DNA of 64,000 bases, taken from Microbacterium sp. BR1 (GTDB taxonomy: Bacteria; Actinomycetota; Actinomycetes; Actinomycetales; Microbacteriaceae). The notes beneath the pieces are model-generated. The model saw only the letters and a program-made list of their open reading frames with translations, made no database searches and was not told the origin of the DNA. Position numbers and translations under genes: made by a program. The first letter of the stretch is position 1, and the number at the start of each line of letters is the position of its first letter. The DNA is taken from assembly GCF_002812725.1 (NCBI RefSeq), contig NZ_NMUN01000002.1:1-64000 (forward strand), written 5' to 3'. Shown one piece after another: positions 1-8,756 of this stretch.

Positions 1-1115
1 TATCCCCTGTGTGCCTTGCGCAGCAGGTCGGTGACATCGCGACGCTGGGCCTCGAGGGTCACCGTGACGACGGTGCCCTCGGCGCCCGCGCGGGCGGTGC
101 GGCCCGAACGGTGCAGGTACGCCTTGTGCTCGACGGGCGGGTCGACGTGCACGACGAGCTCGACGTCATCCACGTGTACGCCGCGCGCGGCGACGTCGGT
201 GGCGACGAGCACGCGCACGCCGCCCTTCGCGACGTCGGCGCCGAAGGCGGCGAGGTTGCGTTCGCGCGCGCCCTGCGCCAGGTTGCCGTGCAGGTCGACG
301 GCGGGGATGCCCGCCGCGGTCAGCTGCTTCGCGAGCTTCTTGGCCTGGTGCTTCGTGCGGGTGAAGAGGATGCGTCGGCCGGTGCCCGACGCGAGGCGCT
401 GCACGAGTGCGGTCTTCTCGTCGGTGCCGTCGATGACGAAGACGCGGTGGATCATCTCGCCCTGGGGGACGCTCTCGTCGTCGACCTCGTGACGGACCTC
501 GTCGCGCAGGAAGCGACGCACGAGGCTGTCGACGCCGCGGTCGAGCGTGGCGCTGAACAGCATCCGCTGCCCGCCCTGGGGCGTTGCGGCGAGGATTCGG
601 GTGACGCCGGGCAGGAACCCGAGGTCGGCCATGTGGTCGGCCTCGTCGAGAACGGTGATCTCGATGCGGTCCAGGCGCACGACGCCCTGCTTCATGAGGT
701 CTTCGAGGCGGCCCGGGCAGGCGACGACGATGTCGACACCGTTGCGGAACGCCTGCTCCTGCGGGCGCTGGCTGACGCCACCGAAGACGGTGGTTACGCG
801 CAGGCCGACGGCCTCCGCGAGGGGGATGAGGGTCGCGGCGATCTGCGTCGCGAGCTCACGCGTCGGAGCCAGCACGAGCCCGCGCGGCTGGCCCGGGGTG
901 CGGCGTGCGGCGGATGCGCCGCTCAGGCGCGCGACGAGCGGAAGGGCGAACGCAATGGTCTTGCCGCTGCCGGTGCGGCCGCGGCCGAGTACGTCGCGAC
1001 CCGCGAGCGAGTCGGGCAGGGTGTCGCGCTGGATGGCGAATGCCTCGGTCTTGCCGGAGGCTTCGAGAACGGAGGCGAGCGGCGCGGGCACGCCGAGCTC
1101 AAGGAAAGTAGACAT
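1..1115 (-). CDS. DEAD-box RNA helicase (3' end beyond window)
   Basis: ATP-dependent superfamily 2 RNA helicase acting on structured RNA in the cytoplasm. Starting at the ATG at 1115, the frame shows a Q-motif (F26...Q29), Walker A RGRTGSGKT (45-53), PTRELA, CPGRL, VLDEAD, LFSAT, then VATDVAARG and HRSGRTARAG in the second RecA lobe. About 371 codons are visible; the C-terminal tail lies outside the window, so its subtype (RhlE-like or other) cannot be fixed. The Shine-Dalgarno sequence is weak, and roughly 380 bases without a gene precede it. A second, different DEAD-box gene lies at 3637-5379, so the genome has at least two. Confidence 0.95.
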   Translation of the reverse strand, partial: MSTFLELGVPAPLASVLEASGKTEAFAIQRDTLPDSLAGRDVLGRGRTGSGKTIAFALPLVARLSGASAARRTPGQPRGLVLAPTRELATQIAATLIPLAEAVGLRVTTVFGGVSQRPQEQAFRNGVDIVVACPGRLEDLMKQGVVRLDRIEITVLDEADHMADLGFLPGVTRILAATPQGGQRMLFSATLDRGVDSLVRRFLRDEVRHEVDDESVPQGEMIHRVFVIDGTDEKTALVQRLASGTGRRILFTRTKHQAKKLAKQLTAAGIPAVDLHGNLAQGARERNLAAFGADVAKGGVRVLVATDVAARGVHVDDVELVVHVDPPVEHKAYLHRSGRTARAGAEGTVVTVTLEAQRRDVTDLLRKAHRG

Positions 1116-1495
1116 GGTTGTGCTTTCGGGTGAAGTGCGCACCGAAACATGAGGCCGGAAAGGCCTGAGAGAGGCGCGAAGTGGGCGACGGCGCGGGATC
1201 GCGCATCGGTTCGCCGTTCGTGTAGAGCCACGGCCGAGAAGGCCGGGAAGCGTCACGACGACGCAGGCGGAACAAACCGCCATGGCAACACTAACACGCG
1301 CGGAGAACGAACGTGACGTGTCAGTCTCCTGGGCATCACCCCAGCATTCTCGGAACGGAATGCGGGTATGCGTAGTGTGAACAACAGCGATCGGCACTTG
1401 CCGTTGGCGTAGGCCCGGCCCAACACGTGAGTGGGCGCCGATCGAGTAGGTGAAGCATCTCTACTATTGCTCCCCCCGCAGCCCAGCTGGGGCCC
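1116..1495. other. Divergent intergenic region, helicase / desaturase
   Basis: About 380 bases without a convincing gene. On the minus strand it must carry the promoter and leader of the helicase; a short hairpin AGGCC-GGAAA-GGCCT sits at 1152-1166 in that leader. On the plus strand it leads to the desaturase; an imperfect hairpin AGCATTC/GAATGC lies near 1352-1371. No clear -35/-10 pair or operator was recognised. Long leaders are known for DEAD-box genes that respond to cold, but nothing here proves that. Confidence 0.5.
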
Positions 1496-2566
1496 GTGCG
1501 TCAGACGTACGCGAAAACGGACACGTATCCGAACCTCACGCGTGCGTACACCGAGGTTTCGCAGGTTGTTCGCGAGACCGGGTTGCTGGCTCGTGCCCCC
1601 AAGTTCTACTTGCTCGTCGGCTCGGCGTTGTTCGTCGCTTTCGCGGCGTGCGCGGCCGCCTTCGTTCTGCTGGGCGACAGCTGGTTCCAGCTCATCGTCG
1701 CCGGCGTCCTCGGCATCCTCCTCACGCAGGTCGCGTTCCTGTCGCACGAGGCCGCGCACAAGGCGATCTTCACCTCGGGCAAGGCGAACGACCGTCTCGC
1801 CAAGATCCTCGGCAACGGCATCGTCGGCATGAGCTACTCCTGGTGGGGCTCCAAGCACACGCGCCACCACGCCAACCCGAACCGCATCAGCCGCGACCCC
1901 GACATCGAGATCGACACGATCTCGTTCGTCGAAGAGGACGCGGCCAAGGCATCCGGTCTGCTCGGCTTCATCACGCGCCGCCAGGGCTACTTCTTCTTCC
2001 CGCTCCTCACGCTCGAGGGCATCAACCTCCACTTCCTGAGCATCAAGCACCTGGTCACGACACCGGGCGTCAAGGGTCGTTGGTACGAGCTCGCGCTGAT
2101 CGCCCTGCGTTTCGCCGTCCTGTTCACGATCGTGTTCTGGATGCTCCCGCTCGGCATGGCCTTCGCGTTCCTCGGTGTTCAGCTCGCCGTCTTCGGCGTC
2201 TACATGGGGGCGGCGTTCGCGCCGAACCACAAGGGCATGCCGATCATCGACAAGGACGCGAAGCTCGACTTCTTCACCAAGCAGGTTCGCACGTCGCGCA
2301 ACGTGTCCGGTGGTTGGTGGGCGACCTGGCTCATGGGTGGCCTCAACTACCAGGTCGAGCACCATCTCTTCCCGAGCATGGCTCGCACCCATCTCGCGAA
2401 GACGCGTGAGATCGTGCGCGACCACTGCGAGACGCTCGACGTGCCGTACACCGAGACGACGCTCTGGCGCTCGTACGGCATCGTCGTCGCGTACCTCAAC
2501 CGTGTCGGGCTGGCGGCTCGCGATCCATTCGACTGCTACATCGTCGAGCGATTCCGTAAGGTCTGA
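1496..2566 (+). CDS. Membrane fatty acid desaturase
   Basis: Integral-membrane di-iron acyl desaturase that introduces a double bond into acyl chains and adjusts membrane fluidity. The 356-residue product has the three histidine boxes of the family: HEAAH (84-88), HTRHH (121-125) and QVEHH near residue 287. Hydrophobic stretches at about 38-80 and 198-235 fit a four-segment topology. The start is a GTG without a good Shine-Dalgarno site, so the exact N-terminus is uncertain by a few codons. It stands alone, followed at once by a terminator hairpin. Regiospecificity cannot be read from sequence. Confidence 0.9.
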   Translation: MRQTYAKTDTYPNLTRAYTEVSQVVRETGLLARAPKFYLLVGSALFVAFAACAAAFVLLGDSWFQLIVAGVLGILLTQVAFLSHEAAHKAIFTSGKANDRLAKILGNGIVGMSYSWWGSKHTRHHANPNRISRDPDIEIDTISFVEEDAAKASGLLGFITRRQGYFFFPLLTLEGINLHFLSIKHLVTTPGVKGRWYELALIALRFAVLFTIVFWMLPLGMAFAFLGVQLAVFGVYMGAAFAPNHKGMPIIDKDAKLDFFTKQVRTSRNVSGGWWATWLMGGLNYQVEHHLFPSMARTHLAKTREIVRDHCETLDVPYTETTLWRSYGIVVAYLNRVGLAARDPFDCYIVERFRKV

Positions 2567-2577
2567 TCCCGCTTCAC

Positions 2578-2610
2578 CGATGGCGCCGGGGACTTCCCTC
2601 GGCGCCATCG
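2578..2610 (+). terminator. Hairpin terminator after desaturase
   Basis: Perfect 11-base inverted repeat (2578-2588 with 2600-2610), arm CGATGGCGCCG, loop of 11 bases, starting 11 bases after the stop codon. There is no long T-tract, which is usual for high-GC actinobacteria. Confidence 0.7.
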
Positions 2611-2699
2611 TCGTGTCCGGGTAGCGGTCGCGCTCCCAGCCGCCGGCACCCGATGCGCATCCTCGGGCGCCGAGGGCTAACCTCGAAGTGGGAGGGGAC

Positions 2700-3350
2700 G
2701 TGGGCCCGAAAGCCTCACCGGCTGACACACCCGACGACTCGGTGGTCGTCGCGGCCCCGCCCGCGCGCCCGAAACTCTCCGAGATCGTCTCGGAGGGTCT
2801 GTACATCGCCTCTGCCGCGATCCGGTTGTCGCTGAAGAACCGCATCTTGATGGACACGATCGGCGGCGGCGCGGGGTACGACGTCGACAAGTTCATGCCC
2901 GACGCGCGCGCGGCGCTGTTGGCGCTCGCCGACGAGGCCGATGCTGCGGCCGAGCGCATCAAGAAGGAACGCAAGGACGCCTGGCACCGGTTCAGCGATC
3001 CGGATGGCACGCACGACTACGGCAGCCGCGATGTCGGCAACCTGCGCCGCAGACGCCGTCAGTCGCAGCGCGTCGCGAAGGAGCTGCGGGCGCGCGCCGA
3101 GGACGACCAGGAACTGCGCCGACTGGTCGAGGCCGCGCGCGACGCGGCGTGGAGCGAGTTGGCCGAGAACATCGACCGGAGCCTGCGGGTCGAGGCCGCA
3201 CGGCCCGATCTCGAGCCCGGTTACGAGAAGATGCGCGAGGCGCGGATGCAGGCGCTCCGCCTCGTCGATCTCAGCAAGCTCTCTGCTGTGCAACGGCAGC
3301 GCCGCGCGACCGAGGCCGAGCGCGCCGAGAGCGTCGGAGTGGAAGACTGA
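2700..3350 (+). CDS. Conserved hypothetical, charged coiled-coil-like protein
   Basis: Function not recognised. A GTG start at 2700 is preferred because GGAGGGG (2691-2697) lies just upstream; an in-frame GTG at 2688 is the alternative. The product is about 216 residues, with no signal peptide or membrane segment. After a Pro/Ala-rich N-terminus it has a short apolar segment (EGLYIASAAIRLSLKNRILM) and then a long, very Arg/Glu/Ala-rich stretch with helical, coiled-coil character. It lies between the desaturase terminator and tRNA-Arg. A nucleic-acid or ribosome-associated role would be a guess. Confidence 0.65.
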   Translation: MGPKASPADTPDDSVVVAAPPARPKLSEIVSEGLYIASAAIRLSLKNRILMDTIGGGAGYDVDKFMPDARAALLALADEADAAAERIKKERKDAWHRFSDPDGTHDYGSRDVGNLRRRRRQSQRVAKELRARAEDDQELRRLVEAARDAAWSELAENIDRSLRVEAARPDLEPGYEKMREARMQALRLVDLSKLSAVQRQRRATEAERAESVGVED

Positions 3351-3447
3351 GGCGGACGCGGATGGAGCACGATTCGCGGGCGCCCCGCGCGTGGGGTATC
3401 CTGGACGCTGGTCTGCGCGGGTCTTCGGATGCCGCGGGATCAGGATC

Positions 3448-3520
3448 GCGCTCGTAGCTCAATGGATAGAGCATCTGACTACGGATCAGAAGGTTGGGGG
3501 TTCGAGTCCCTTCGAGCGCA
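3448..3520 (+). tRNA. tRNA-Arg (anticodon ACG)
   Basis: The 73-nt cloverleaf folds fully: acceptor GCGCTCG (3448-3454) with CGAGCGC (3513-3519), D-arm GCTC/GAGC, anticodon stem TCTGA/TCAGA with loop CTACGGA giving anticodon ACG, TTCGAGT T-loop and discriminator A at 3520. The CCA end is not encoded. The anticodon A would be read as inosine, decoding CGU/CGC/CGA arginine codons. Confidence 0.97.
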
Positions 3521-3544
3521 CACTGTGTTGAGACAGTGAAATAC

Positions 3545-3574
3545 CGAAAGCCCGCGGATTATCGCGGGCTTTCG
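3545..3574 (+). terminator. Terminator between tRNA-Arg and deaD (probably bidirectional)
   Basis: Perfect 12-base stem CGAAAGCCCGCG (3545-3556) / CGCGGGCTTTCG (3563-3574) with loop GATTAT. It follows the tRNA by about 25 bases and lies 60 bases beyond the convergent deaD stop, so it can serve both transcripts. Confidence 0.85.
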
Positions 3575-3636
3575 TGTTTGTCCCCGCTGGGCGCGCTCCC
3601 CGCGGCGCCTCTGACTCCCTGAGCCCGAAAAGCCCG

Positions 3637-5379
3637 TCAGCGCCGCGGCGGTCGATCCTCGCGCTTGGCCGAACCCCCGAAGCGGTCGGGCTTCAGCTCG
3701 ATCAGCTTGCCGCTGATGCGCGTGTTCTCGAGCCGCTTGAGGGTGTCGCGGGACAGGTCGGCGGGCAGCTCCACGAGCGAGAAGTCGGGCCGGATCTGGA
3801 TGGCTCCGAAGTCCTCGCGCCGCAGTCCGCCTTCGTTCGCGAGCGCCCCGACGATCTGGCGCGGCTCGACCTTGTGCCGGCGCCCGACCGCGATCCGGTA
3901 GGTGACTCGTGCCCCGCCGCCGCTGCGCGGGCCCCGCTCGGAGCGTGCGCCGCGCTCGCGTCCGCCCCGGTCGGGACGATCCTGCTCGTCGCGCGAGAAG
4001 CGGGGCTCGGGTGCGGCATCCGGGTCGAGAAGCAACGGGGTGTCGCCCTGCGCCACGACGGCAAGCGCCGCGGCGACGTCCGCCTCGGGAACGTCGTGGT
4101 GCTCGACGTAGTGCGCGACGATGTCGCGGAAGAGCCCGATCTGTGCCGGGTCGGCGAGGGCTGCGGTGATCGCGTCGTCGAACCGCGTCAGTCGGGTCGC
4201 GTTGACGTCGTCGACGCTCGGCAGCTTCATCCCGGTCAGCGGCTGGCGCGTGGCCCGCTCGATCGAGGTCAGCATGCGGCGCTCGCGCGGGGTGACGAAG
4301 CTGATCGCGGCGCCCGTCCGGCCGGCGCGACCCGTGCGTCCGACACGGTGGACGTACGACTCGGTGTCGATCGGCAGGTCGTAGTTGACCACGTGGCTGA
4401 TGCGGTCGACGTCGAGGCCTCGCGCCGCGACATCCGTGGCGACCAGGATGTCGAGCTTGCCGCTCTTGAGCTGGTTGACCGTGCGTTCGCGCTGCGCCTG
4501 GGCGACGTCGCCGCTGATCGCCGCTGCCGTGTAACCGCGGGCGCGCAGCTTCTCGGCGAGCGTCTCGGTCTCGTTCTTCGTGCGCGTGAACACGATCATG
4601 CCCTCGAAGTTCTCGACCTCGAGGATGCGGGTGAGCGCATCGACCTTCTGCGGGTACGACACGATCAGGTACCGCTGCGTGATGTTCGCGGACGTCGTGG
4701 TCTTGGTCTTGACCGTGATCTCTTCGGGGTCGTTCAGATACTGCGCCGAGATGCGGCGGATCTGCGCCGGCATCGTGGCGGAGAACAGGGCGACCTGCTT
4801 GGTCTTGGGGGTGTCGGCAAGGATCGTCTCGACATCCTCGGCGAAGCCCATCTTGAGCATCTCGTCGGCCTCGTCGAGCACGAGGTACTTGAGCTCGGAG
4901 AGGTCGAGCGTGCGCTTCTCGAGGTGGTCCATGATGCGGCCCGGCGTGCCGACGACGATATGGACGCCTCGGCGGAGCGCCGAGAGCTGCTGGCCGTAGC
5001 CCTGGCCGCCGTAGACGGGGAGGACGTGGACGCCGCGCAGGTGCGACGCGTACTTCTCGAACGCCTCGCAGACCTGCAGGGCCAGTTCACGGGTGGGGGC
5101 GAGCACGAGCGCCTGCGGAGTCTTCTGCGACAGATCCAGCCGGGAGAGGATCGGCAGGGCGAACGCGGCCGTCTTCCCCGTGCCCGTCTGCGCGAGACCG
5201 ACGACGTCTCGACCCGCCAGAAGCGGGGGAATGGTCGCGGCCTGGATGGCGGAGGGCGTCTCGTATCCGACGTCCTTCAACGCCTTCATGACCGCGTCAT
5301 CGAGACCGAGATCGGCAAAGCTGGATTCCGGGCGGGCAGGCTCTGCCTCGACGGTGTCGTTCTCGCTGGGGTAGGCCAT
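3637..5379 (-). CDS. deaD: DEAD-box RNA helicase with DbpA/CsdA-type RNA-binding C-terminus
   Basis: ATP-dependent RNA helicase of the DeaD/CsdA type, used in ribosome assembly and cold adaptation. The 580-residue product begins MAYPSEN at the ATG at 5379. It contains the Q-motif PSAIQ, Walker A AQTGTGKT, PTRELA, LDEADEM, SAT, VATDVAARGLD and HRVGRTGRAG. It ends with an Arg/Asp-rich linker and a DbpA-like RNA-binding domain (RIAVGRRHKVEP onward). The open frame continues upstream past the ATG without stops, but the helicase fold starts here. The gene follows the membrane-protein gene at 5430 by 50 bases in the same direction and may be co-transcribed with it. Confidence 0.95.
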   Translation of the reverse strand: MAYPSENDTVEAEPARPESSFADLGLDDAVMKALKDVGYETPSAIQAATIPPLLAGRDVVGLAQTGTGKTAAFALPILSRLDLSQKTPQALVLAPTRELALQVCEAFEKYASHLRGVHVLPVYGGQGYGQQLSALRRGVHIVVGTPGRIMDHLEKRTLDLSELKYLVLDEADEMLKMGFAEDVETILADTPKTKQVALFSATMPAQIRRISAQYLNDPEEITVKTKTTTSANITQRYLIVSYPQKVDALTRILEVENFEGMIVFTRTKNETETLAEKLRARGYTAAAISGDVAQAQRERTVNQLKSGKLDILVATDVAARGLDVDRISHVVNYDLPIDTESYVHRVGRTGRAGRTGAAISFVTPRERRMLTSIERATRQPLTGMKLPSVDDVNATRLTRFDDAITAALADPAQIGLFRDIVAHYVEHHDVPEADVAAALAVVAQGDTPLLLDPDAAPEPRFSRDEQDRPDRGGRERGARSERGPRSGGGARVTYRIAVGRRHKVEPRQIVGALANEGGLRREDFGAIQIRPDFSLVELPADLSRDTLKRLENTRISGKLIELKPDRFGGSAKREDRPPRR

Positions 5380-5429
5380 GGATTCGACGGTAGTCCCCCA
5401 ACCGTGCCCACGCGACTCGGCGACCGAAG

Positions 5430-6131
5430 CTAGCGCTCGGCGAACAGGCCGAGACCGATGAAGACCAGCCCGGCGACCCCGAGCAGAGCGGCCGATGCCC
5501 AGCGATAGTCCCCGTGGGTGATGCGCGCGTAGAACTCCGTGACGTGGCGCGAGATGGTCGGAAACCGGGACCAGATCCAGGCGAGGACGAGGAAGGGACC
5601 GACCAGCGCGACGAGGAACACGGCGTACGCGGCGAGCCGGAGTCCGAGGTGCGCGGTCAGACCCGCGGTCACGCGTCCGGTCATGTACATGATCGGCAAC
5701 GTCGTGAACCCGATCACCGCGCAGCTCAGCCCGAGCGGAAAGTAGGTGATCGCGGGTGCGTTCTGGGCACGCGCCCGTGCCGGGCGAATGGGACGCGTCG
5801 GGACGCGGAACACCCACCACGCGATCAGGGCAGCGATGGCGAGGAAGATCGCCCCGACGACGAAGTCGACCACGCGACTCAGCAACGCGGCATCCACATC
5901 GCCGCGGATGGCGATGACGAGGTTCGTCGGATCGAAGGTCTGCAGCAGGGCGAACAGCGCCGTCGCGCCGGTTGCGAGACCCGCGACCATCCAGCTCATC
6001 CGGGCGGCGACGTGCATGTTGCGTGCGAGCATGTCGGCGGTGGCGCCGTACAGCGCGGGGTTCAATCCCATCGTCAACCCGAAGCCCACGAGAGTCGACA
6101 GCGCGACGACCCACCTGGCAAGATCCTGCAC
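5430..6131 (-). CDS. Six-segment membrane protein, GAP/Sap-like
   Basis: A 233-residue polytopic membrane protein with about six hydrophobic segments (near residues 5-30, 40-62, 82-107, 128-155, 165-190 and 213-230). The pattern, an N-terminal GFGLTMGLNP segment, resembles the actinobacterial GAP family (peptidoglycolipid or sulfolipid addressing proteins) and more distantly LysE-like exporters; this is a weak family guess. It starts at GTG 6131. It lies upstream of deaD in the same direction with a 50-base gap, without an evident functional link. Substrate unknown. Confidence 0.65.
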   Translation of the reverse strand: MQDLARWVVALSTLVGFGLTMGLNPALYGATADMLARNMHVAARMSWMVAGLATGATALFALLQTFDPTNLVIAIRGDVDAALLSRVVDFVVGAIFLAIAALIAWWVFRVPTRPIRPARARAQNAPAITYFPLGLSCAVIGFTTLPIMYMTGRVTAGLTAHLGLRLAAYAVFLVALVGPFLVLAWIWSRFPTISRHVTEFYARITHGDYRWASAALLGVAGLVFIGLGLFAER

Positions 6132-6254
6132 GTCCCGATCTCCTGCCCGCTCACCGACTGCTCACGGTCTGTACCGCGGGGGCGCCGAACGCTCGTCCCA
6201 GCAGCGTAGCCGTAGGGTGGGCTCACCCACTCTTCCCCATCGAAAGGGCGATTG

Positions 6255-7466
6255 ATGCGCGTACTGGTCACGAGCTCGAGGAACACCTTCGCGCTGGATG
6301 CGATCCGGAAGCTCGGGGCCACGGGCCACGCGGTCGTCGCGAGCGACACCTACGCGGGCGCGGTCGGAAGCCACTCGAAGTATCTGACGGCACACGAGGT
6401 CACCGCATCACCGCGGTTCGAGACGGATGCCTTCATCGACGACATCAACGACATCGTCGCGCGGCACGGGATCGATCTGATCGTTCCCACCTTCGAAGAG
6501 GTCTTCTACCTCGCCGCGCGCGCGGCCGACCTGGCTGACGGTGTTAGCCTCTACGCGGGGCAGTTCGACAGTCTCGCGCGGCTGCACGACAAGGCCAGCT
6601 TCCAGCGGCTCGTGGAGCAGGCCGGTGTGCCGATTCCGGAGACCGTCGTCGCGACGGACGATGCATCCCTCGCCGAGGCCATCGCGCGCTTCCCCCGCTT
6701 CTTCGCCCGTGCGGCGTTCTCTCGTGGCGGGGTCGGCCTGCTCACCAACACGGGTCCGCTCGCCGGAAAGGTCGAGGTGAGCGATTGCCATCCCACGCCC
6801 GATCAGCCCTGGCTCGTCCAGCCCTTCGTCGACGGGCCCATGGTGTGCACCTACAGCACGATCGTCGACGGCCGTGTCACCTCGCACTGCACGTACCGGG
6901 CGCCGGAGCAGTGGGCCCACAGCACCGGCATCACCTTCCTCGCCGTCGACAGCTCCGTCACGCTCGACTACACGCAGCGGATCGTGGATGCGCTCGACAC
7001 CGGCTTCACCGGGCAGCTGTCGTTCGACTTCGTCGACAACGATGGTGAGCTCTTCGCCATCGAGTGCAACCCGCGCCCGACGAACGGGATCATCCTGCTC
7101 GGCGCCGAGGAGTTCTCGGCCGCGCTCGTCGGCGAGGGGGACGGCGTCGCGGTCGTCGAGCCGGGCGTCGAGCGGGAAGTGAAGCTCGCGGTGCTCGCGG
7201 ACTGCTTCGCCGAACCCCTCAGCCACCTGCCGACGTCGCTCCACGATCTGATCCACGTGCGCGACGTGGGGGCACAGTGGCACGATTCCCTGGCGATGAT
7301 GTGGAGCCCCGCGACGCTCATCCACGGGGCGAAGCTCAGCCACGGCGACCGCAAGGAGCTCCTCGCGGCGCTCGGCGACGACATCGTCTGGAACGGCGAA
7401 CCGATCGCGGGGATGACGGCGGCGGACGCCGAGGCGCTCGAGGCCGTTCACGAGCAGCGCATCTAG
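6255..7466 (+). CDS. ATP-grasp family protein
   Basis: Likely ATP-dependent carboxylate-amine or carboxylate-thiol ligase; substrate unknown. The 403-residue protein has an N-terminal Rossmann-like preATP-grasp domain (MRVLVTSSRNTFALDAIRKL), a central ATP-grasp fold with KASFQRL and RGGVGL, and the Mg/ATP-binding element FAIECNPRPTNG. Start ATG 6255 is preferred over TTG 6252, with GAAAGGGCG upstream. Adjacent genes are convergent or divergent, so no operon indicates the substrate. It resembles stand-alone carbamoyl-phosphate-synthase-like ATP-grasp proteins common in actinobacteria. Confidence 0.8.
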   Translation: MRVLVTSSRNTFALDAIRKLGATGHAVVASDTYAGAVGSHSKYLTAHEVTASPRFETDAFIDDINDIVARHGIDLIVPTFEEVFYLAARAADLADGVSLYAGQFDSLARLHDKASFQRLVEQAGVPIPETVVATDDASLAEAIARFPRFFARAAFSRGGVGLLTNTGPLAGKVEVSDCHPTPDQPWLVQPFVDGPMVCTYSTIVDGRVTSHCTYRAPEQWAHSTGITFLAVDSSVTLDYTQRIVDALDTGFTGQLSFDFVDNDGELFAIECNPRPTNGIILLGAEEFSAALVGEGDGVAVVEPGVEREVKLAVLADCFAEPLSHLPTSLHDLIHVRDVGAQWHDSLAMMWSPATLIHGAKLSHGDRKELLAALGDDIVWNGEPIAGMTAADAEALEAVHEQRI

Positions 7467-7506
7467 CGCCCGCCGTCGGGGCGCGGAGCGATCTCGCCGC
7501 GGCGGA

Positions 7507-8649
7507 TCAGCGGCGGATCATCGCGCGGAGCGCTCGGGGAATGATCCCCGCCAGTCCGGGTCGCGGCAGGCGGTTCAGTCGTCCGGCGAGTGCGGGGAGT
7601 CGGTGCGGTGTGCCGTTGGCGAGCTGACGCATCGCGTTGAGCAGGGCCGCAGGATGCGTGTCGAGTGCGCTGTGCCCGTTCTCGATGTCCACGATCGTCG
7701 CATCCGGCATCATCGACGCAACGCGGCGCGCGGCGGTGGGTGGCGTCCTGAGGTCTCGTGAGCCGACGAGAACGACCACGGGCCAGGTGAACGACCGGTT
7801 CTCGAGGAGCAGGTCGAACGGCTCGCCGACGAACGCGGGGAATCGGTCCGCGAGGGGCGCGTAGGTCAGCGCCGGGTCGAGCGGACGCCCATCGGGTGCG
7901 GCCCCGTAGTTGAGTTCGCGGAACCCGATCGCACCCGCGATATCGAACTCGAAGAAGGAGGGGATCCGCACGATCGAGTCACCGCGACCCGCGTAGATTT
8001 CGAGCGCCTTCCACGCAGGGTTCCGCGCGCCCGCGAGCCGAGCCGCGAGGAGCGGGCGGAGGAGGTCCGGCCCCGCGAGCTCGTAGGCCGCGCGGATCAC
8101 ATCGAAGGTCTGGGAGTCGAGCCGACCCGACTCGGCAAGGTGGTGCACGGAGTGGGCGACGTCGTCATCGGCGTCCCAGAAGAGTCCGCGGATCCGTTCG
8201 CGCTCGAGGGCGAGGTCGCTCGTGGACTGGAGAGCGGAATCGAGGATCATGCCCGCGACCCGACTCGGATGCCTCGCGGCGAACGATGATGCCAGGTAGC
8301 TGCCGTACGACGAGCCGACGATGAGCGCAGACCCCACGCCCTCCTGCTCCAGAACGGCCGCGATGTCGTCGACGACGTCGGTGACCCACATGGCCGAATG
8401 GGGGAGTGGGCGGCCCATCGTGTCGCTCCGCGAGTGACCGATGCCGCGGTGCTCGACCATGATGACGTCCAGACCGCCGTGTGCCGCCTGTCGACGCAGC
8501 GCTCGGTACGGCAGGACGGATGCGAGTCCGGGACCGCCGGGGATGACGACGAGCGGAGTAGCGGAAGGCGGACCCGATCGCGTGTACGCCAGCGAGAAGG
8601 CGGGTGCACGCTCCGTCGCCGGTCGAAGGACGCGGTGGATGCCTGTCAC
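7507..8649 (-). CDS. Alpha/beta hydrolase, proline iminopeptidase (S33)-like
   Basis: Serine hydrolase of the alpha/beta fold. The 380-residue product shows the oxyanion motif IPGGPG (36-41), EHRGIGHS, nucleophile elbow GSSYG with Ser114, acid near GSRDLRTP, and His in ENGHSAL, the arrangement of S33 peptidases. The GTG at 8649 (preceded by GGGGA) is chosen over ATG 8769, because the intervening residues are low-complexity and would overlap the divergent glutaminase gene. No signal peptide is evident, so it is probably cytoplasmic. Substrate (N-terminal proline or other amide/ester) is unknown. Convergent with the ATP-grasp gene. Confidence 0.85.
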   Translation of the reverse strand: MTGIHRVLRPATERAPAFSLAYTRSGPPSATPLVVIPGGPGLASVLPYRALRRQAAHGGLDVIMVEHRGIGHSRSDTMGRPLPHSAMWVTDVVDDIAAVLEQEGVGSALIVGSSYGSYLASSFAARHPSRVAGMILDSALQSTSDLALERERIRGLFWDADDDVAHSVHHLAESGRLDSQTFDVIRAAYELAGPDLLRPLLAARLAGARNPAWKALEIYAGRGDSIVRIPSFFEFDIAGAIGFRELNYGAAPDGRPLDPALTYAPLADRFPAFVGEPFDLLLENRSFTWPVVVLVGSRDLRTPPTAARRVASMMPDATIVDIENGHSALDTHPAALLNAMRQLANGTPHRLPALAGRLNRLPRPGLAGIIPRALRAMIRR

Positions 8650-8756
8650 TCCCCGAGCGTATTCGGTCGGCCACGGCCGCGTCGATGCCGCGTCGATGCC
8701 GCGATGGTGCCGGACGCTCACGGCATGGTTCCGGGCGCACATGACAGGGTGGGGGT

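Noticed and set aside
9..1133. Long open frame on the plus strand over the first helicase
   Set aside because: It mirrors the helicase codons on the opposite strand; the minus strand has all DEAD-box motifs in order.
1253..3010. Long minus-strand frame across the desaturase and hypothetical gene
   Set aside because: The plus strand carries the desaturase histidine boxes; the minus frame is low-complexity Arg/Glu/Asp sequence expected from antisense of G/C-rich genes.
5380..6114. N-terminal extension of the deaD reading frame
   Set aside because: It would overlap the membrane-protein gene, lacks family similarity and is Arg-rich; the domain begins at ATG 5379.
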